Positions 1 to 12,666 of a stretch of DNA of 64,000 bases are shown one piece after another; positions within the stretch are counted from its first letter, which is position 1; each line of letters opens with the position of its first letter. The stretch covers positions 16,750,759 through 16,814,758 of the forward strand of contig OY783204.1 of assembly GCA_963678705.1 (NCBI GenBank), written 5' to 3'. The notes below the pieces were generated by a model. The model searched no databases, was not told where the DNA came from, and saw only the letters and a list, made by a program, of their open reading frames with translations. A program made the translations under genes and the position numbers. This DNA comes from Panorpa germanica (lineage: Eukaryota > Arthropoda > Insecta > Mecoptera > Panorpidae).

Positions 1-2
1 AA

Positions 3-2460
3 GACGACTCGAGTAAAATGATGATTAAAGAAGTAGAAATGTGGGAGCTACAATCTCACCTTATAATGACGAAAACAACCACGCCCGGTCCAGATGGAAT
101 ATCTTATGAAATGTTAGGCCATCTCCCATCAATCGCTAAAAAGTTATTATTAAACATATACAACACAATTTTGGATGAAGAACTAATTCCTGAGTCCTGG
201 AAAAATACTCAGATTGTTCCAATATTAAAAATAGATAAGCCAGTAAATCAACCAACCTCATATAGACATATAACTCTCATTAATTGCTGCAGAAAAGTCT
301 TTGAGAAAATATTGAAAACGAGATTAGAACATTGGTTAGATTCTAAGTCGTTAATACCAAAGCAAATTTTAGGCTGTAGAAGAGGTAGAAGTACCAGGGA
401 TGGCATATTTGCATTATCAGCTAGAATTGAAGCAGGAAAAAACAAAGGCAACGTATCAATGGCCTGTTTTGTAGATATCAAAGCAGCTTTCGATAATGTA
501 AACATCAATTTTTTATTAAGGCAATTATATGTAATAGGAGTACCGAGAGTAATAATTAATATACTAAAGAATTTACTAAGTGGCAGGAATACTCAACTAT
601 GGTTTAATGGATTACTATCGGACTGGAGACTATGTTCTAAAGGCATTTTACAAGGCTCAGCACTAAGTCCTCTTCTCTTTAATATGATGGTTAGGTCAAT
701 AAAACCGTATCTCAACCCAACAATATCATGGATATCATATGTGGATGACTTAGTTTTCTTATCACAAGAAAATACTACAGAGGAGACTGGAAAACAAATG
801 CAAAAGATTGTAAATAACTTAGAGAAATGGCTTAATGGTGCTTGTTTAGAAGCATCAACAGAAAAATCTAAACTAATGATTTTTAACATGAGTTCAAAAA
901 TATCACAGCCACCTATAATAACTCTAGGTAAACAAAAATTGGAATACACAAATAATTATATATACTTAGGATTTCCATTTTCCACAAATAAATCCGAAAA
1001 ATCAATAATACTCAATATTAAAAAGAAAGCTGAACCTGCAATCAATATACTCAAAATGTTTGCTGGACAAAGATGGGGACTAAATACATCTTCTCTACTA
1101 AATTTATATAAATCATTAGTCCGCCCTCATTTGGAGTATGGTGCAGAGGTACTAATAATGTGTAAAAAGAATACAATAGAATCACTTGAAAAATTGCAAT
1201 ATAAAGCTTTAAGAATAGTATTAGGAGCTATCTGTACAACTCATACCCTTTCATTACTAGCAGAGGCTTGTATGCCACCATTAAAAGAAAGATGGATAAA
1301 GAAAACGTCTTACTTTATGGCTAGCGCTTTAATGACAAATAACACATTAATAAGGGACGAACTTAACGAATTATCAAGAACAGGTTCAAGAAGTCATGAG
1401 CTTAATGCAATTTGGATAAATGAAAAAAGGAAATGGACAGAAAGAGGAACCCCAGTAGAAATACCAATTTTCGAATTAGATTATTATTACTCAGGTAGAG
1501 GAACTCCTGCAAACATAACTATTGGCAAGGAGCTAAATATGAGTAACACATTACCTGAGCTAATAACTATAGACTTACAACAAAAATTAGATCAACAATT
1601 CCCGAATTATACAAAATTATATACTGACGGCTCAAAAGAAGCAGATGGAGTGGGTGCAGCAGTAGTAGATATTAACAATAGCATAATTTACAAGCTTCGT
1701 AATCAAGCATCCATATATACAGCTGAGTTATGTGCTATAGATCTAGCTGTGGATCAAATCATTACTGATGACAGAGACAGCACTTTAATATTATCCGACT
1801 CGTTATCAGTCATACAGTCGTTAAGCAGTAAGGGAATCAATACAAAATTAGACAACAAAATTTATTATGTCAAAGAAAAAATAAATAAGGAAATAGATAA
1901 GGGCCGAAATATTAAACTAATTTGGATACCGTCACATAAGGGAATTAAGGGAAATGAAAAAGCTGATCAAATGGCCAAGGTAGCTACTTCCTGTGATAAA
2001 TATATTTCATTTTTTATAAAATCAGACATGAAAGCAGAATTAGAAAAGAATGAAATGAATAATTGGAAAGACAAGTGGGATAATTCTGATAAAGGTATAA
2101 TTTTATACAATACAACCAATACTGAGACGTAAGCCATGGTTTGCCAAACTAAAATGGCCAAGAAGATTAATTATAATGACCTCAAGACTAAGAATGAATC
2201 ATACTGGAGCTCCGAAACATCTAGCAAGAAACAAAATCATTCCAAACTCTAAATGCGAATGTGGTGAAGAGGAGGCAGACCCTGACCACATTCTGTGGCA
2301 ATGTAAAAATACATCAATGGCAAGAAATAGACTCCAAAGGGCGGTGCTACAGACTTCGCAGACGCTTCCTGTTAACACCGCTTTTTTGATTGAGAAACCG
2401 AGATTTATAACTGCAGTAGCCATGAATAGATCATTCTTGTTATCTGGGTATAATATATAA
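3..2460 (+). pseudogene. I-like LINE ORF2, reverse transcriptase plus RNase H, 5' end outside window, frameshifted
   Basis: The frame is open from base 3 to a stop at 2130-2132. It contains the RT fingers and palm, including the PDGIS motif near the start, the A-motif region FVDIKAAFD and the catalytic YVDD at about residues 240-245. An RNase H domain follows near residues 535-660: YTDGS, TAELCAID, SDSLS and the IPSHKGIKGNEKAD stretch. Translation continues in another frame at about 2128-2460 and ends in the zinc-finger tail CECG...HILWQC typical of LINE ORF2. One indel near 2125 therefore splits the protein. RT followed by RNase H fits the I/Nimb group; the exact clade is uncertain. The endonuclease and ORF1 would lie left of the window. 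YVDD replaces the more usual FADD of LINEs. The 3' end of the element is not sharp; no poly(A) is visible before about 2570. Confidence 0.85.
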
Positions 2461-2574
2461 GAAGAGACAGAATAGTATTAGGTGCGATAAAAGGCTACGT
2501 GCCTACGAAGCCCAAAAATCTATAATTAAAAATATTATTTTTGAGTAATTTTCGCAAAAATATATATTTTTTTA

Positions 2575-3905
2575 AATCTATGTTCCTTTATTTTGTTTTA
2601 AAATTATAATTATCCTTACTTAAGCGCTATATTGAACAATGTCAAGTTCCCCACCCCTAAACACCAATCATCATCGCTTGGCTCCAGTCCATCTCTGAGC
2701 ACCGTCCTCCTTAAAGAATTTTTACAGCGCCCGCGCTTTAGCGCTATAATTAAATAATCCTGCGCTTATAATTAATCAATCCTGCCTCCACTTCTCCAAA
2801 CTCGCGCCGCTACTGAGGGTAATTTTATTTCGCAAATATGCACATACATAGTTTTTATTTTTTTAAATTTGATATTTGGGGCTATTGCTTATCTGCTGTC
2901 GTAGCACTCTGCCTGCCAACGCACCAAATATTAATCCAATGCTACTACTGCATGTAATTTGAATATCTAACATATAGAGAACTATTTTGCTTCTATTTAG
3001 TATACTACATGCTAAATATCATCGTTGTATTGTACCTGTATATTGTTCTTATATTCGGTATATCACCCCCTGCCCTGAGGTTACACTTAAGAAAATATAG
3101 TTCTCTTATATTTTCGTTACTAATATGTCATTTTATATCTGCATAATGAATTTCAGCTTTGTTTTTATATTTTTGCATTATTGCCCCCCATATACCGACG
3201 CTACTGAACAAATTTGTCAAATCTTACCACGAATTTCTATTTTGTTTGAATGTAATAATATATATTCTATATTATAGCCTTTCATCTGTATATATTTTTG
3301 GTTTTTAGCCCCCTGCGCCAGCCACTACTGGAAATTTGTAGTTTTCTATGGTTTGTCTTTAATAACCATCTATAAAGGGTTTATTTATCAAATTTCAAAG
3401 TTCTAGCTCTTTTGCGACATTGCCACATAAATTTGGCCCGCTACTGAATTTTAATTTTGGTGTTCTACTTACTGGCAAATATGTACAATTAGTGTGTCTA
3501 TACATTTCCAAGTTAATATTTTCTTCCGGCGGTGTTTTACGGTCAAAACACCCGCCGCAACTGGAAATTTAAGGTTTTCAACTTCTTTTTCTTCTTTACT
3601 TTCTAAAGCGAGCATAACTCTATTCTAACATTGTCCCCCGAAATTCGCGCCGCTACTGTTGTACTTAAATTTCGCATTTTTAATTATTTGAAAATGTGTA
3701 AAATTATTATTTCAGTACCCACCTCAATTTTCAGTTTTCTGTCATTTCTTGTAATGTAATATTTGCAAAAGTTTTTTTTTTTAAATTTCCAGTTTTTCCA
3801 CATTTAATTCTTCCAGAGAAATTCAGGGAAAATTACAGGGACGTAGAAAGTCTTAGAAATTTGTCCTCTACAAAATATCAAAATTTGAAAAACTTTTTAG
3901 GCGCC
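2575..3905 (+). repeat. Noncoding repeat family R-A, forward copy with periodic GCCGCTACTG motif
   Basis: This 1.3 kb stretch has no credible ORF. It is nearly identical to 19326-20404 and related, in reverse complement, to 48897-50300. Inside it a short core resembling CGCCGCTACTG recurs about every 100-200 bases (near 2805, 2943, 3198, 3322, 3440, 3553, 3649). Each core is followed by an AT-rich spacer with similar wording, so the unit looks like an old, degenerate tandem array. The left side is probably cut by the LINE that ends before 2570; the right side stops abruptly near 3905, where the sequence becomes unrelated to the copy at 20404. Confidence 0.7.
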
Positions 3906-3958
3906 GTTTAGAAGATACTATATAAGATTTTGGTACCGGATAAATATCGTTCTATCAT

Positions 3959-4059
<101 letters not shown>

Positions 4060-4187
4060 TGGGGGGGACCCTGTAACCCCAACCAAGCGCGTCCCCAGGT
4101 GGCGGATAGGGGAATGCTCTAACCGTCTTGACGGCGGGCTGGAGGGAAATAAAATACCTCCCGCGGACCAACAGGAGTACAAGAACA

Positions 4188-6182
4188 ATGGACATGAACA
4201 CGGATAAAGATTTAAACACTACGGGACAAGGGGTCGGATACCTAGAACCGGCACTTGAGGGGGTGGTTAAGCAGGCTCCCCTTGGGTCGTCATCAAGCAA
4301 CTGCGGTACGCATACGGTGATAAATCAGGCCGAGGCGTATGAAACAGCTACTGGGAATAGCGGAATGCAAGCGTTTCAGAGAAGCGCGAAATTACTTAGA
4401 TCTCCAATAAGGAGACATTCGACGACGGACCTTCCCTCCGGGACAGGAACAGCCGTTGAGGAAAAAAGAGAAACTGAGGAGAATACAAAAAAAAGGAGGA
4501 GAACAGAAGATATAGCACAGGACTGGAAAAAAGAAGGAAGCAAGGACGAAGCAAGAGCACTTGGAAATCTGATAAACATGATACAGAGGGAAGCCAGCAA
4601 ACTCGAACAGATACTTAAAGAGAAATTTAATACAAAACGGGAAATAAAAGAGATATCAGCTAGACTAAATCAGTACGTAGGCAGACTGAAATCAGACAAT
4701 ATCCAGAACAAAATCAGCAGCCTGATGGTGAACGTATCCTCTGCTGAGACACAAACTCAGGCCGGCATTGAAACAAGTGGGACAAAAATGGTGGACTCCA
4801 TCTGTGGCAACACTGCGGAGATGGCAGAACCAGGCAAAAAGAGCCAAAATAGGGAAGTGGAAACACAAACGGACTTCACAACAGTATGCCAATGCGCGCC
4901 TAGCTTAGAGGAGAGAATACTGAAGCTAGACCAGGTGAATACAAGGGAAGCAAAAGCGAACGAACTTCTTGCATTAACTCAAAGTGAATGGATGGAAACA
5001 AATTTTAAAACCACTAAGATGACAAGAGGCGGAATCCTTCAGATGTCCAAAGACAAGGATCTGATCCTGGTAGTTGACTCTGAGGTAGACGAGAATAACC
5101 CTCTTGTAAGGCGAGTAGGAGCAAGGGTGCCGCAGATAGAGGAAAGAGTTAAGAGAAAGTCGGTACAACCAGGAGAAGTTGTGTGCATGAGGAATAGCAG
5201 TGCAATAATAGACGAGAGTGGAGACAAGGAAATGGATATAAGCTACACATATCTGGCGGGGTTGACAGGAGTAGTGATTGGGAAAGAAAACATCATTGAT
5301 ATGATCATGCTACTGGAAAAAATTAAAACCATCTCGGCAAGGGAAGGAAGAAAGGAACTTGTATTTGTCTGCCTAAATGATGGACTGGAGTTCCATCTCA
5401 GAAAAATAGTAGAGCTGATGCTCAGGGAAGAGGGAAATAATATTATAATATACACCAGAACCGAGGAGCAAAAAGTGCAGGAGGGAAACCGACAAGCATG
5501 GCAAAAGGCAGCAAGAAATGGACACAAAAACAGCAAGGAAACCCTTGTTGTTAAACCGCGGGAAGCCGGTAAAACATATGTGGATATAGTCAAGGAGCTG
5601 AAGGAAAATATCGACATAGATAAACTGGGCGTGGAAATAAAAAGCATTGCGAAAACAAAGGAGGGATACGTAAAACTAAGTCTAGTAGAAGGACAAAGAG
5701 GAAACGGAGAGTCATTAATGGAAGCTGTGCACGAAAAAATGAAAAACTCAGTGGAAGCTGAACTAGTACATAAACAACGAAGTATTGTAATCATCGACAT
5801 AGATGAAGCCACTAACGAAGAGGAAGTAGTGGACTCTATAGAAATGGAATTAAATGACTCAAAAATTGGGAGGAAAGACATTACCATTACTATGTCACAA
5901 AAGGTTAACAGTAGGGGACTAAGATACGCAAACATAATGCTACCAGTCGAGGGTGCGCTTAAGCTGGTAAGCAAAAAAAGAATTAGAATAGGATGGATGA
6001 GATGCAGGGTAATAGAAAGATTAGTCCCAGTTAAATGTTTTAAATGCCAGAACTTTGGACATTTCGCGAGCTCATGTAACAACAAGGAAGATACGAGCGA
6101 TAAATGCCTGAGGTGCGGAGAGAAGCTGTTGGGAGAATTGCGGAGAACCAGGGCTGATCCAAAAAAATCAAATGGGGATTAA
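4188..6182 (+). CDS. R1-clade LINE ORF1, gag-like nucleic-acid-binding protein
   Basis: The open frame runs from a TTG at 4128; the first in-frame ATG (MDMNTDKD) is at 4188 and is the better start. The product is about 664 residues. The N-terminal third is charged and repetitive in Lys/Glu and probably coiled. Near the C-terminus are CCHC-type zinc knuckles: CFKCQNFGHFASSC, then a second one cut after CLRCGEK. ORF1 proteins of this clade coat the LINE RNA and often have three knuckles, so the end may be truncated. The stop overlaps the ORF2 start at 6172. No internal stop is present, so ORF1 is better preserved than ORF2. Confidence 0.75.
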   Translation: MDMNTDKDLNTTGQGVGYLEPALEGVVKQAPLGSSSSNCGTHTVINQAEAYETATGNSGMQAFQRSAKLLRSPIRRHSTTDLPSGTGTAVEEKRETEENTKKRRRTEDIAQDWKKEGSKDEARALGNLINMIQREASKLEQILKEKFNTKREIKEISARLNQYVGRLKSDNIQNKISSLMVNVSSAETQTQAGIETSGTKMVDSICGNTAEMAEPGKKSQNREVETQTDFTTVCQCAPSLEERILKLDQVNTREAKANELLALTQSEWMETNFKTTKMTRGGILQMSKDKDLILVVDSEVDENNPLVRRVGARVPQIEERVKRKSVQPGEVVCMRNSSAIIDESGDKEMDISYTYLAGLTGVVIGKENIIDMIMLLEKIKTISAREGRKELVFVCLNDGLEFHLRKIVELMLREEGNNIIIYTRTEEQKVQEGNRQAWQKAARNGHKNSKETLVVKPREAGKTYVDIVKELKENIDIDKLGVEIKSIAKTKEGYVKLSLVEGQRGNGESLMEAVHEKMKNSVEAELVHKQRSIVIIDIDEATNEEEVVDSIEMELNDSKIGRKDITITMSQKVNSRGLRYANIMLPVEGALKLVSKKRIRIGWMRCRVIERLVPVKCFKCQNFGHFASSCNNKEDTSDKCLRCGEKLLGELRRTRADPKKSNGD

Positions 6183-7671
6183 TATGATGCAAGTTAATGT
6201 AGACCGGGGAGTAGCAGCGTTCGACTTAGTACATAGTACCTGCTTCAATAAAAACATAGATGTTGCTATAGTAGCTGAACCCAACAAGAAACAAGCTAGT
6301 AGAGGTTTCTGGTTTAAAGACCTAAACATCGACGCAGCAATTAGAATATTCAACAAAAAAGTTAATGTTCTTAAATGCGACACTGGGTAGAATTAGAGGA
6401 ATTCGTAATATACTCGTGCTATGCATCACCCAATATACCAGAGCAAGAATTTGTAAAGTACCTTCAGCGCCTGGGGACTTTAAATCCCACCAGAGCTAAT
6501 CAAAGCGGCGATTACCAAAGTTCCGAATGTGTTCCTTAAGGTGGTAAATGATCAACTGGAAGAGGGGGTTTTCCCCAAAGTATGGAAAACTGCAAAGCTA
6601 GTACTCATACAAAACCCAAAAAAACCAGGAGATGTGGAAGAGAAGTACAGACCGATATGCCTCTTAGACTCGATGGGGAAACTACTCGAACAGCTAATAG
6701 CGAAAAGACTGAATGAGGAAGTCGACGACAAACTGTCGGGAAACCAATTCGGTTTCAGGAAAAAGAAGTCCACCATTGACGCAATGAAGAAAATAAAGGA
6801 GGTGGTACAAAACATTATATCTAATCTAGCCCTAAACAGAATAGAACAGGCGATTGCCAGGAAACAGCTGCAGCTAGCGGCGGAAAAAACGGAGGCTATT
6901 GTATTATATGGGGGTAGAAAGATGAGAGAGGTCACAGTCGAGGTGGGGGGGATGAGCATTAAAACCAAAGAGAGCCTCAAATATCTGGGAGTACACATTG
7001 GTAGAAACAATAACATGAGGAAGCACGTCACCGAAACGGCGCGGAAAGCTGAGCAAACAATGATGGCACTCAGCAGGTTAATACCAAATCTAAGTGGACC
7101 TAAAGCCAGTAAAAGGAGCGGTGGTCCACTCAATAATGTTGTACGCGGCACCAATATGGGGAGAGATAATGGACAAAAAGAAGTACAGGAACATCCTAAG
7201 TGGAGTGCAGAGAAGGCTGGCAATTCGGGTGAGCAGCGCCTATAGAACTATTTCGGCGGAGGCGATTCAGGTGATAACCGGGATAGAACCTCTAGAGCTA
7301 ATGGTAGCAGAACGGGGAAACTTATCAAAAACGTGGAAAAGTGGAAAAACCGGAAGCATGGGGAAGTAGACTACTACATCACCCAACTTCTAGGAGGGCA
7401 TGGCTGTTATGGAGCCTATCTAAACAGATTCCACATAAGGGATACCGCAGAATGCTGGTATTGCGGTGATACGGATACACCAGAACATACGTTCTTTAAG
7501 TGTAAGCAATGGACAATGGAAAGAGAACGGGCGCAGCGCATCACTCAAGCGACTCTCACAGTGGACAATACTGTCGACGTAATGTTGTCCAACGAAGAAC
7601 ACTGGAATGCCATCCGCGACTTTGTTACATCAGTAATAAAGAAAAAGGAAGCGGCAGTGAACAAGAAATAG
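6172..7671 (+). pseudogene. R1-clade LINE ORF2 remnants (endonuclease start, partial RT, C-terminal zinc finger)
   Basis: The first block (6172-6390) is the N-terminus of an apurinic-type endonuclease: VNVDRGVAAFDL and VAIVAEPNK. It stops before the catalytic core. A second block (about 6490-7245) starts in the RT fingers (YRPICLLDSMGKLLEQL, NQFGFRKKKSTIDA) and then jumps, with the palm and its catalytic aspartates missing, to the thumb region (LKYLGVHIGRN). Frame changes at about 7100 and 7340 lead to a last block with CWYCGD...EHTFFKC (7450-7505), the terminal zinc finger. At least two deletions and two frameshifts are visible. No active enzyme can be made. Confidence 0.8.
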
Positions 7672-8153
7672 AGTAAGAGCAAGACCCAGTTTGAAGTAAT
7701 GCTATGCGGTCCCAGACTGTGGTCTAGAAGAAGAGAGGGGGAGTTTTAGTTGGTAGGCGCCCTCACAAGAGAGTGAATCCAACACTTCCTGCTAAGGGAT
7801 TGCAGGAGTAAGTCTTGTGGAAGATTTCTCCATTTCACCACAAAAAAAAAAAAAAAAAAAAACGGTGGAACATTTTGACAACTACGAACATTATAATAGG
7901 TAGATTGTTTTTTTTAATTTGTATAATATTAAAAAGTTGACTGAGATATGATTACTTAAATTAGAAATTTGGAGTTTCATCATTTTTACTTCATATGCAG
8001 GGTAGAGATAAATTTATTGTTTTTATATCTATTACACATAAATATATCATTTTACTAGAGCAATTTTTGGAAAATAGCCTGTTAGTGAAAATCATTCTAC
8101 AGAGAGGCAAAAATAAAAATAGAAAATGTAGAGACCCTCCATACATTATAGAC

Positions 8154-8406
8154 CCAGTAAACAATTTGGTGAAGTGCCCTATTTAGTGACGTTTCTATCA
8201 TTATTTCACTTCAATTATAGTTCGCATCAACTTTATCTTCATTTGTATTCCGATAGGTGGAGTAATTTCGCCATTTCTAGCCGATAAAGTAGACATTTTA
8301 TATGAAAAAAATGTGAGAAACTAAACTATAAATGAACTCTTTTATGGCAAAAAAATCATGACGCATCTTCAATATCATGTCAAAGTGACTCCAAAATGTT
8401 TACTGG
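8154..8406. mobile_element. MITE with CAGTAAACAWTTTGG ends
   Basis: 253-bp noncoding element with inverted ends CCAGTAAACAATTTGG and CCAAAATGTTTACTGG. It is present at the matching place in copy 2 (41828-42080), so it predates the duplication. The same family recurs at 58939 and 61689, and half-copies occur at 51336, 54768 and 55740-55777. Confidence 0.8.
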
Positions 8407-8816
8407 GGAAGCTCAAAATAAAAGAAGGAAATCGAGATATTTAAGTTTGTTTGTGTTTTTTAATTATGTATTTTTCTATTCATAACATTGTATTTTGTAC
8501 TGAAGAACAATTATATAGCATTCGTTATCTACAGAAGACCCCTAGACTGTAGGCTCATAGTATCCAAAAGGTTTTATCAGCTACAGTATTATATAACCTT
8601 TGATCATATTTTCCCCCGAGTTAGTATCGCCATCTATATTTCGCGAATTAAAAATGGCCAAGTATCGTTTCATCATAAATAAAGGAATTACTCTTTTTGA
8701 AAGTTACATCGACGCCTCTTTTTTTAGAGGTAGGCTACATTACATAGACTACTTTACAACCCACTAATATTTTGAGAAAATAAATGTTATCGTTATCTTT
8801 ATATCGTTAAATAGTT

Positions 8817-9190
8817 TTTTTTTTTTTATTACTAAAGATTATTACAATCTGTCCTGCCTATAGGACATTCTATGATAGGTATGTCAAAATAAAATGTCTT
8901 GCGCGGGATATGCCCATCCACTCATCCCTCAATTTTAAAAGATCGTAGATTCTGTTTATTTGGCTAGTAGGTCCTGAGGTAACTTCTTTTTTAGTATGCG
9001 TACTGTGGAAATATTGGACATTAGACAGCTGGTCAAATTGCTTGGATGTTCTATTATTCTCTCCTTGTATACTTTGGTTCTAAGCACTATTTCTTCTTTT
9101 ACTGTAGGTATATCCAGGTCTCGATGTATTATGTGATTAGGTATAAACCATGGTGATATTATGGTAAGGTGTGATTAGGTATAACCATGG
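8817..9190 (-). mobile_element. 5'-truncated Jockey-type LINE fragment with 9-bp target duplication
   Basis: A T-run at 8817-8827, the poly(A) tail read from the other strand, marks the 3' end. The minus strand encodes a short Jockey ORF2 C-terminus (HRDLDIPTVKEEI..., about 9030-9110). The insertion is flanked by the direct repeat TAAATAGTT at 8808-8816 and 9191-9199. Copy 2 has a single TAAATAGTT at the equivalent place (about 42483), so it shows the empty site. Confidence 0.88.
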
Positions 9191-9199
9191 TAAATAGTT

Positions 9200-12063
9200 A
9201 GTTTTAACTCTATTGAATTAGGTAACAAGTAAAGTTAAGTAAAAGTCTGGGCAGGGCTCTAATACGATTCGTTGCGCCCTGTGCTCGAAAACTGAATAGG
9301 ATCTTACTTTCTATTTAGAAAAGAAAGTGTTGCCATATGATATGCCTACGTTGGCACTCTTTATTTAGGCAGCAGACTTAGAAGTTGGCATAGTCGAACT
9401 AAAGGTTAACGACTTAAACAAATAAAGGATTCTAACAAGAGATAATAATATTTGTATGGTAACAATGCAATGGCACGTGTGATTAATCTTAAAAGCAATA
9501 TGTATATTTTTTACATGAGTGAGTTTGTGATCTCAATTTTCAGGGGTCGTTTTTTTAATTTTTGAATAAAATATAGATTAATACGTGTATGTGTATATAG
9601 GCCTGTCTATTTTTTTTAATAAACAAACGATTATGAAAACATAGCTATTTAAAATTAGAATTTCATTTTTGCCGCTTGTATTATCTCTGCGTATGAAGTC
9701 ACAGCAGAAATAAATAATCGAGATTATTTTTCTTTTTTCACAACAATTATAATATTAAAACTTGATGGGATGCAAGACCTAACTATTAGCAATCACTGAC
9801 ATATTCTATGCATCTGTGTTGTATAAAAGAGATAGCCAATGTCGTATGTGATCGAATCTTCAATAATTAAATGGTACAAAATGACTATTTTAGTTGTGAA
9901 TTTATCCCATGATCGAGGTCCTTTATGAATATAAAATGTTGGGCGAAATTTGTTTTTAACAAATATAATAAATAATTTATACATAAATTTGTTGATATTC
10001 CTTTTAATTTTGAACAACGAACGACATTTCTTGACACAGCCCTGAATATTGCTCACATTAATTGGCTAATACAACCCTTCAAGTGTTCATCCACTTATAA
10101 TTACGGAATTCGACAAATTTATTTACTTAGGAAAGTTAGGTAGAAAAATTTGCATAGGTTGTAAATTTTAACCCTTTTAAAAATATATATTAGATATTCA
10201 AGGTTGTATAAATTTTTACGGGGGATCGTTGATCGTTAAACTTCTCAGGCTGCAGTATAGTTCACATATAATAGGCAACGCCGCCATATAAACTGACAAT
10301 ACCATTTCAGGTAATAATATGCATACAATATTTATTGGATTTGATATTTTGTCGGAATTTGTAAAAAAATAATTTTGTAAAGGCTACAAATATTTATAAT
10401 CCTTTTTAAATAATTTATAAATAATGTCGTTTGCCCAATCCTCAATATGTTGCCATTTTTCTTTTAGGATGTTCTAATTATAATGATCATCTATCCTATA
10501 TTACATATATTCTATAATATCTATTTTATTGATTGAATTATTCTGTTGAATTCTGTCTTGATTCTTTTGTGTTCTAAATGGTTGTACGGTAAGCTTAACA
10601 TGTTACCAAATTTGTTGGGATCATTGATATGTTTTTGTGTAAGCCTACCATTAACTTTGTTGAACTATTAATGGTTTTTAGTTTTTCATATGCGGTATAT
10701 TGTTCATCAGAGTTGCTTTTCAATTATTGTTCTTAACGGTTCTAAATATACTTCAATTGGCACGGGTGTACTGCCATCTTACTTTGTTTTGTTACATAAA
10801 GTGAGCACTGAGATATTATAAAAGATTACCCATCATGTGAACCATACCGCTGTCTGATAAATTTATAATTATATTTGTACATAATGAATTTAACCCAGAA
10901 AATATAACTCTAGTTCAGGGTCGAACTCGAAGACACAGCAGTCAGTATCAAGCTATTTAATAAGATGTGACAAACATTGTTCTAAATTGCAAGCAGGTTG
11001 TGTGGCCCAGCAGCTGAAGAAGAGTTGCATTTGCCTAACTAATCTCTCACATTTCTCCATTATCTTGTTGCAATCTTGTAAGACACAGACTCTGTACTCT
11101 GTGCGAATAAGTGTGCCTCCATTATCTTTACAATATTTAAAACATTTTCAAAATCTGACCTTAACTTTCTTCAATTTGTTGACTTTGTAAGAAATATTTA
11201 GTTAAAGGATAGTTTCGAAGACCTCGCAAATTTTACTTTTTGAAAGTTTTTTTGAAAGGCGGTGGTCTAGAGCTCAGAAATTTAACGCATTTTGAGAATT
11301 GTTTTTCTATAATAATAATAATGATAAAAGATATTTCAACTTTTTAAGCTCATTATTAATTCTGTCATATTAGTACATGGCAAAGCCTTTACAATACTTA
11401 TCGTTATATTTAAGAAGTCCATGTCCAATGTCCGTATCCACCACGGCCTACCTTTGACAACATATGGTTATTACCGTTGCATGCAATTATGACTAGATAC
11501 AATTGATTTCCACTTGCGCAATGGCTACAGAAGTGTTAATCAGGCTCTGCTAATATCACTGTAAGATATCATCCATAGTGTTATGTTATGAGAGGTCCAA
11601 TGTTCACGCTACGAGTCTTTTCAACTATATATGAGTATTAAAATAACGTTCGGAAAGTGGATTCGATCCCCGTTTTATATTTATTTCCAAAACTATCTGA
11701 CCGTGAGATTCCTGCATTTAGTCAACTCAAAACAACGCTCAAAAACGCGTTGTGTAAAGCTTCTAAAAGTTAGAAAAAACATTAATTTACATTTTATTTC
11801 GATTGATCATTTTAAAAAAAAATTGACTATTTTCAAAATAATAGTAATTATATTAAGTAGGATTTTGAAAATTGAGTTCGTTAAATTAAAATTAGATTAC
11901 TTTTAGCATTTTTCTCACGGTCCAATTATTAAAAATTAATAATATTTTTGAATATTTTCTATAATCCGTAGCATTCACATTTTTGCAAAATATCAATCAC
12001 CCACCCCTTTACGATGCAGGTATCAATAAACGTCCTGATTGGACGGCTTAAGTGGCCAGTGGG
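9200..12063. other. Non-genic interior of bZIP element copy 1
   Basis: AT-rich sequence collinear with 42484-45360. Short ORFs on both strands are not conserved in frame between the two copies. It contains a 115-base segment (about 9383-9500) that also occurs at 17031-17150 and 42712-42830. I see no gene here. Confidence 0.6.
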
Positions 12064-12099
12064 TATATAAATCCCTTATATTTTGAAAAAAAATCAGTT
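12064..12099 (+). promoter_or_regulatory. Core promoter of bZIP gene, copy 1 (TATA and initiator)
   Basis: TATATAA at 12064-12070 is followed by an arthropod-type initiator TCAGTT at 12094-12099. Its A at 12096 is 32 bases downstream of the first T of the TATA box, the normal spacing. The same pair is kept in copy 2 (45363 and 45393). Confidence 0.65.
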
Positions 12100-12666
12100 T
12101 TATATAACCTAGTACACGTTACTGAGACCTCCGCATATTATTCATTGCAAATAAATTTTGTGATTTTATTTTAAGTGAAACGCGTGTTAAGTGTGTTCAT
12201 AAACATTAAATTTTCTATCACCAGTTCAGATGTAAGTGTTTTTTTAATTTAACTATTATTATTGTTTGTTTTTGTTAAGTAAATTGTCTCATAGGTGATA
12301 CATGTAACCAGTATAAATTAATTACTAAAAAAGTACTTACTTTAAAGTAAGATACTTTATCATGGTTATGGACAGTGGCGTAGCTAGGTACCAAAGGCCC
12401 TGGTGTAAAAAGAAACTGGGGCCCTAACTAAACTGTTTAGGTTTTATCAAGTCAAAATATATATAAATACTCTAAAAATACAGAACTACTAGTTTATCAT
12501 CAGCTCTTTATCGTGCACTGAATTCTACGGCAAAACTACTTACTATGTGCATGTGATCTTTAGTGATCGCCTAGGTTCTACAGGTGAAGAGTTTAGGAAC
12601 GTATACTTGGATTAGTAATATTGGTATTAAGCAATAAAAAAAAATCAAATGGTTTATGCACGTATA

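Noticed and set aside
5243-6085. 280-residue minus-strand ORF opposite LINE ORF1
   Set aside because: It is a shadow of the well-supported plus-strand ORF1 with zinc knuckles; its composition is the Ser/Leu/Phe-rich complement.
9793-10056. Small minus-strand ORF in the bZIP element
   Set aside because: The matching place in copy 2 (43117-43329) has a different frame and protein, so it is not conserved as coding.
10987-11190. 67-residue ORF similar in both bZIP-element copies (also 44339-44542)
   Set aside because: It starts at a non-ATG codon, has no domain and lies in AT-rich filler. Similarity only reflects the duplication of the DNA.
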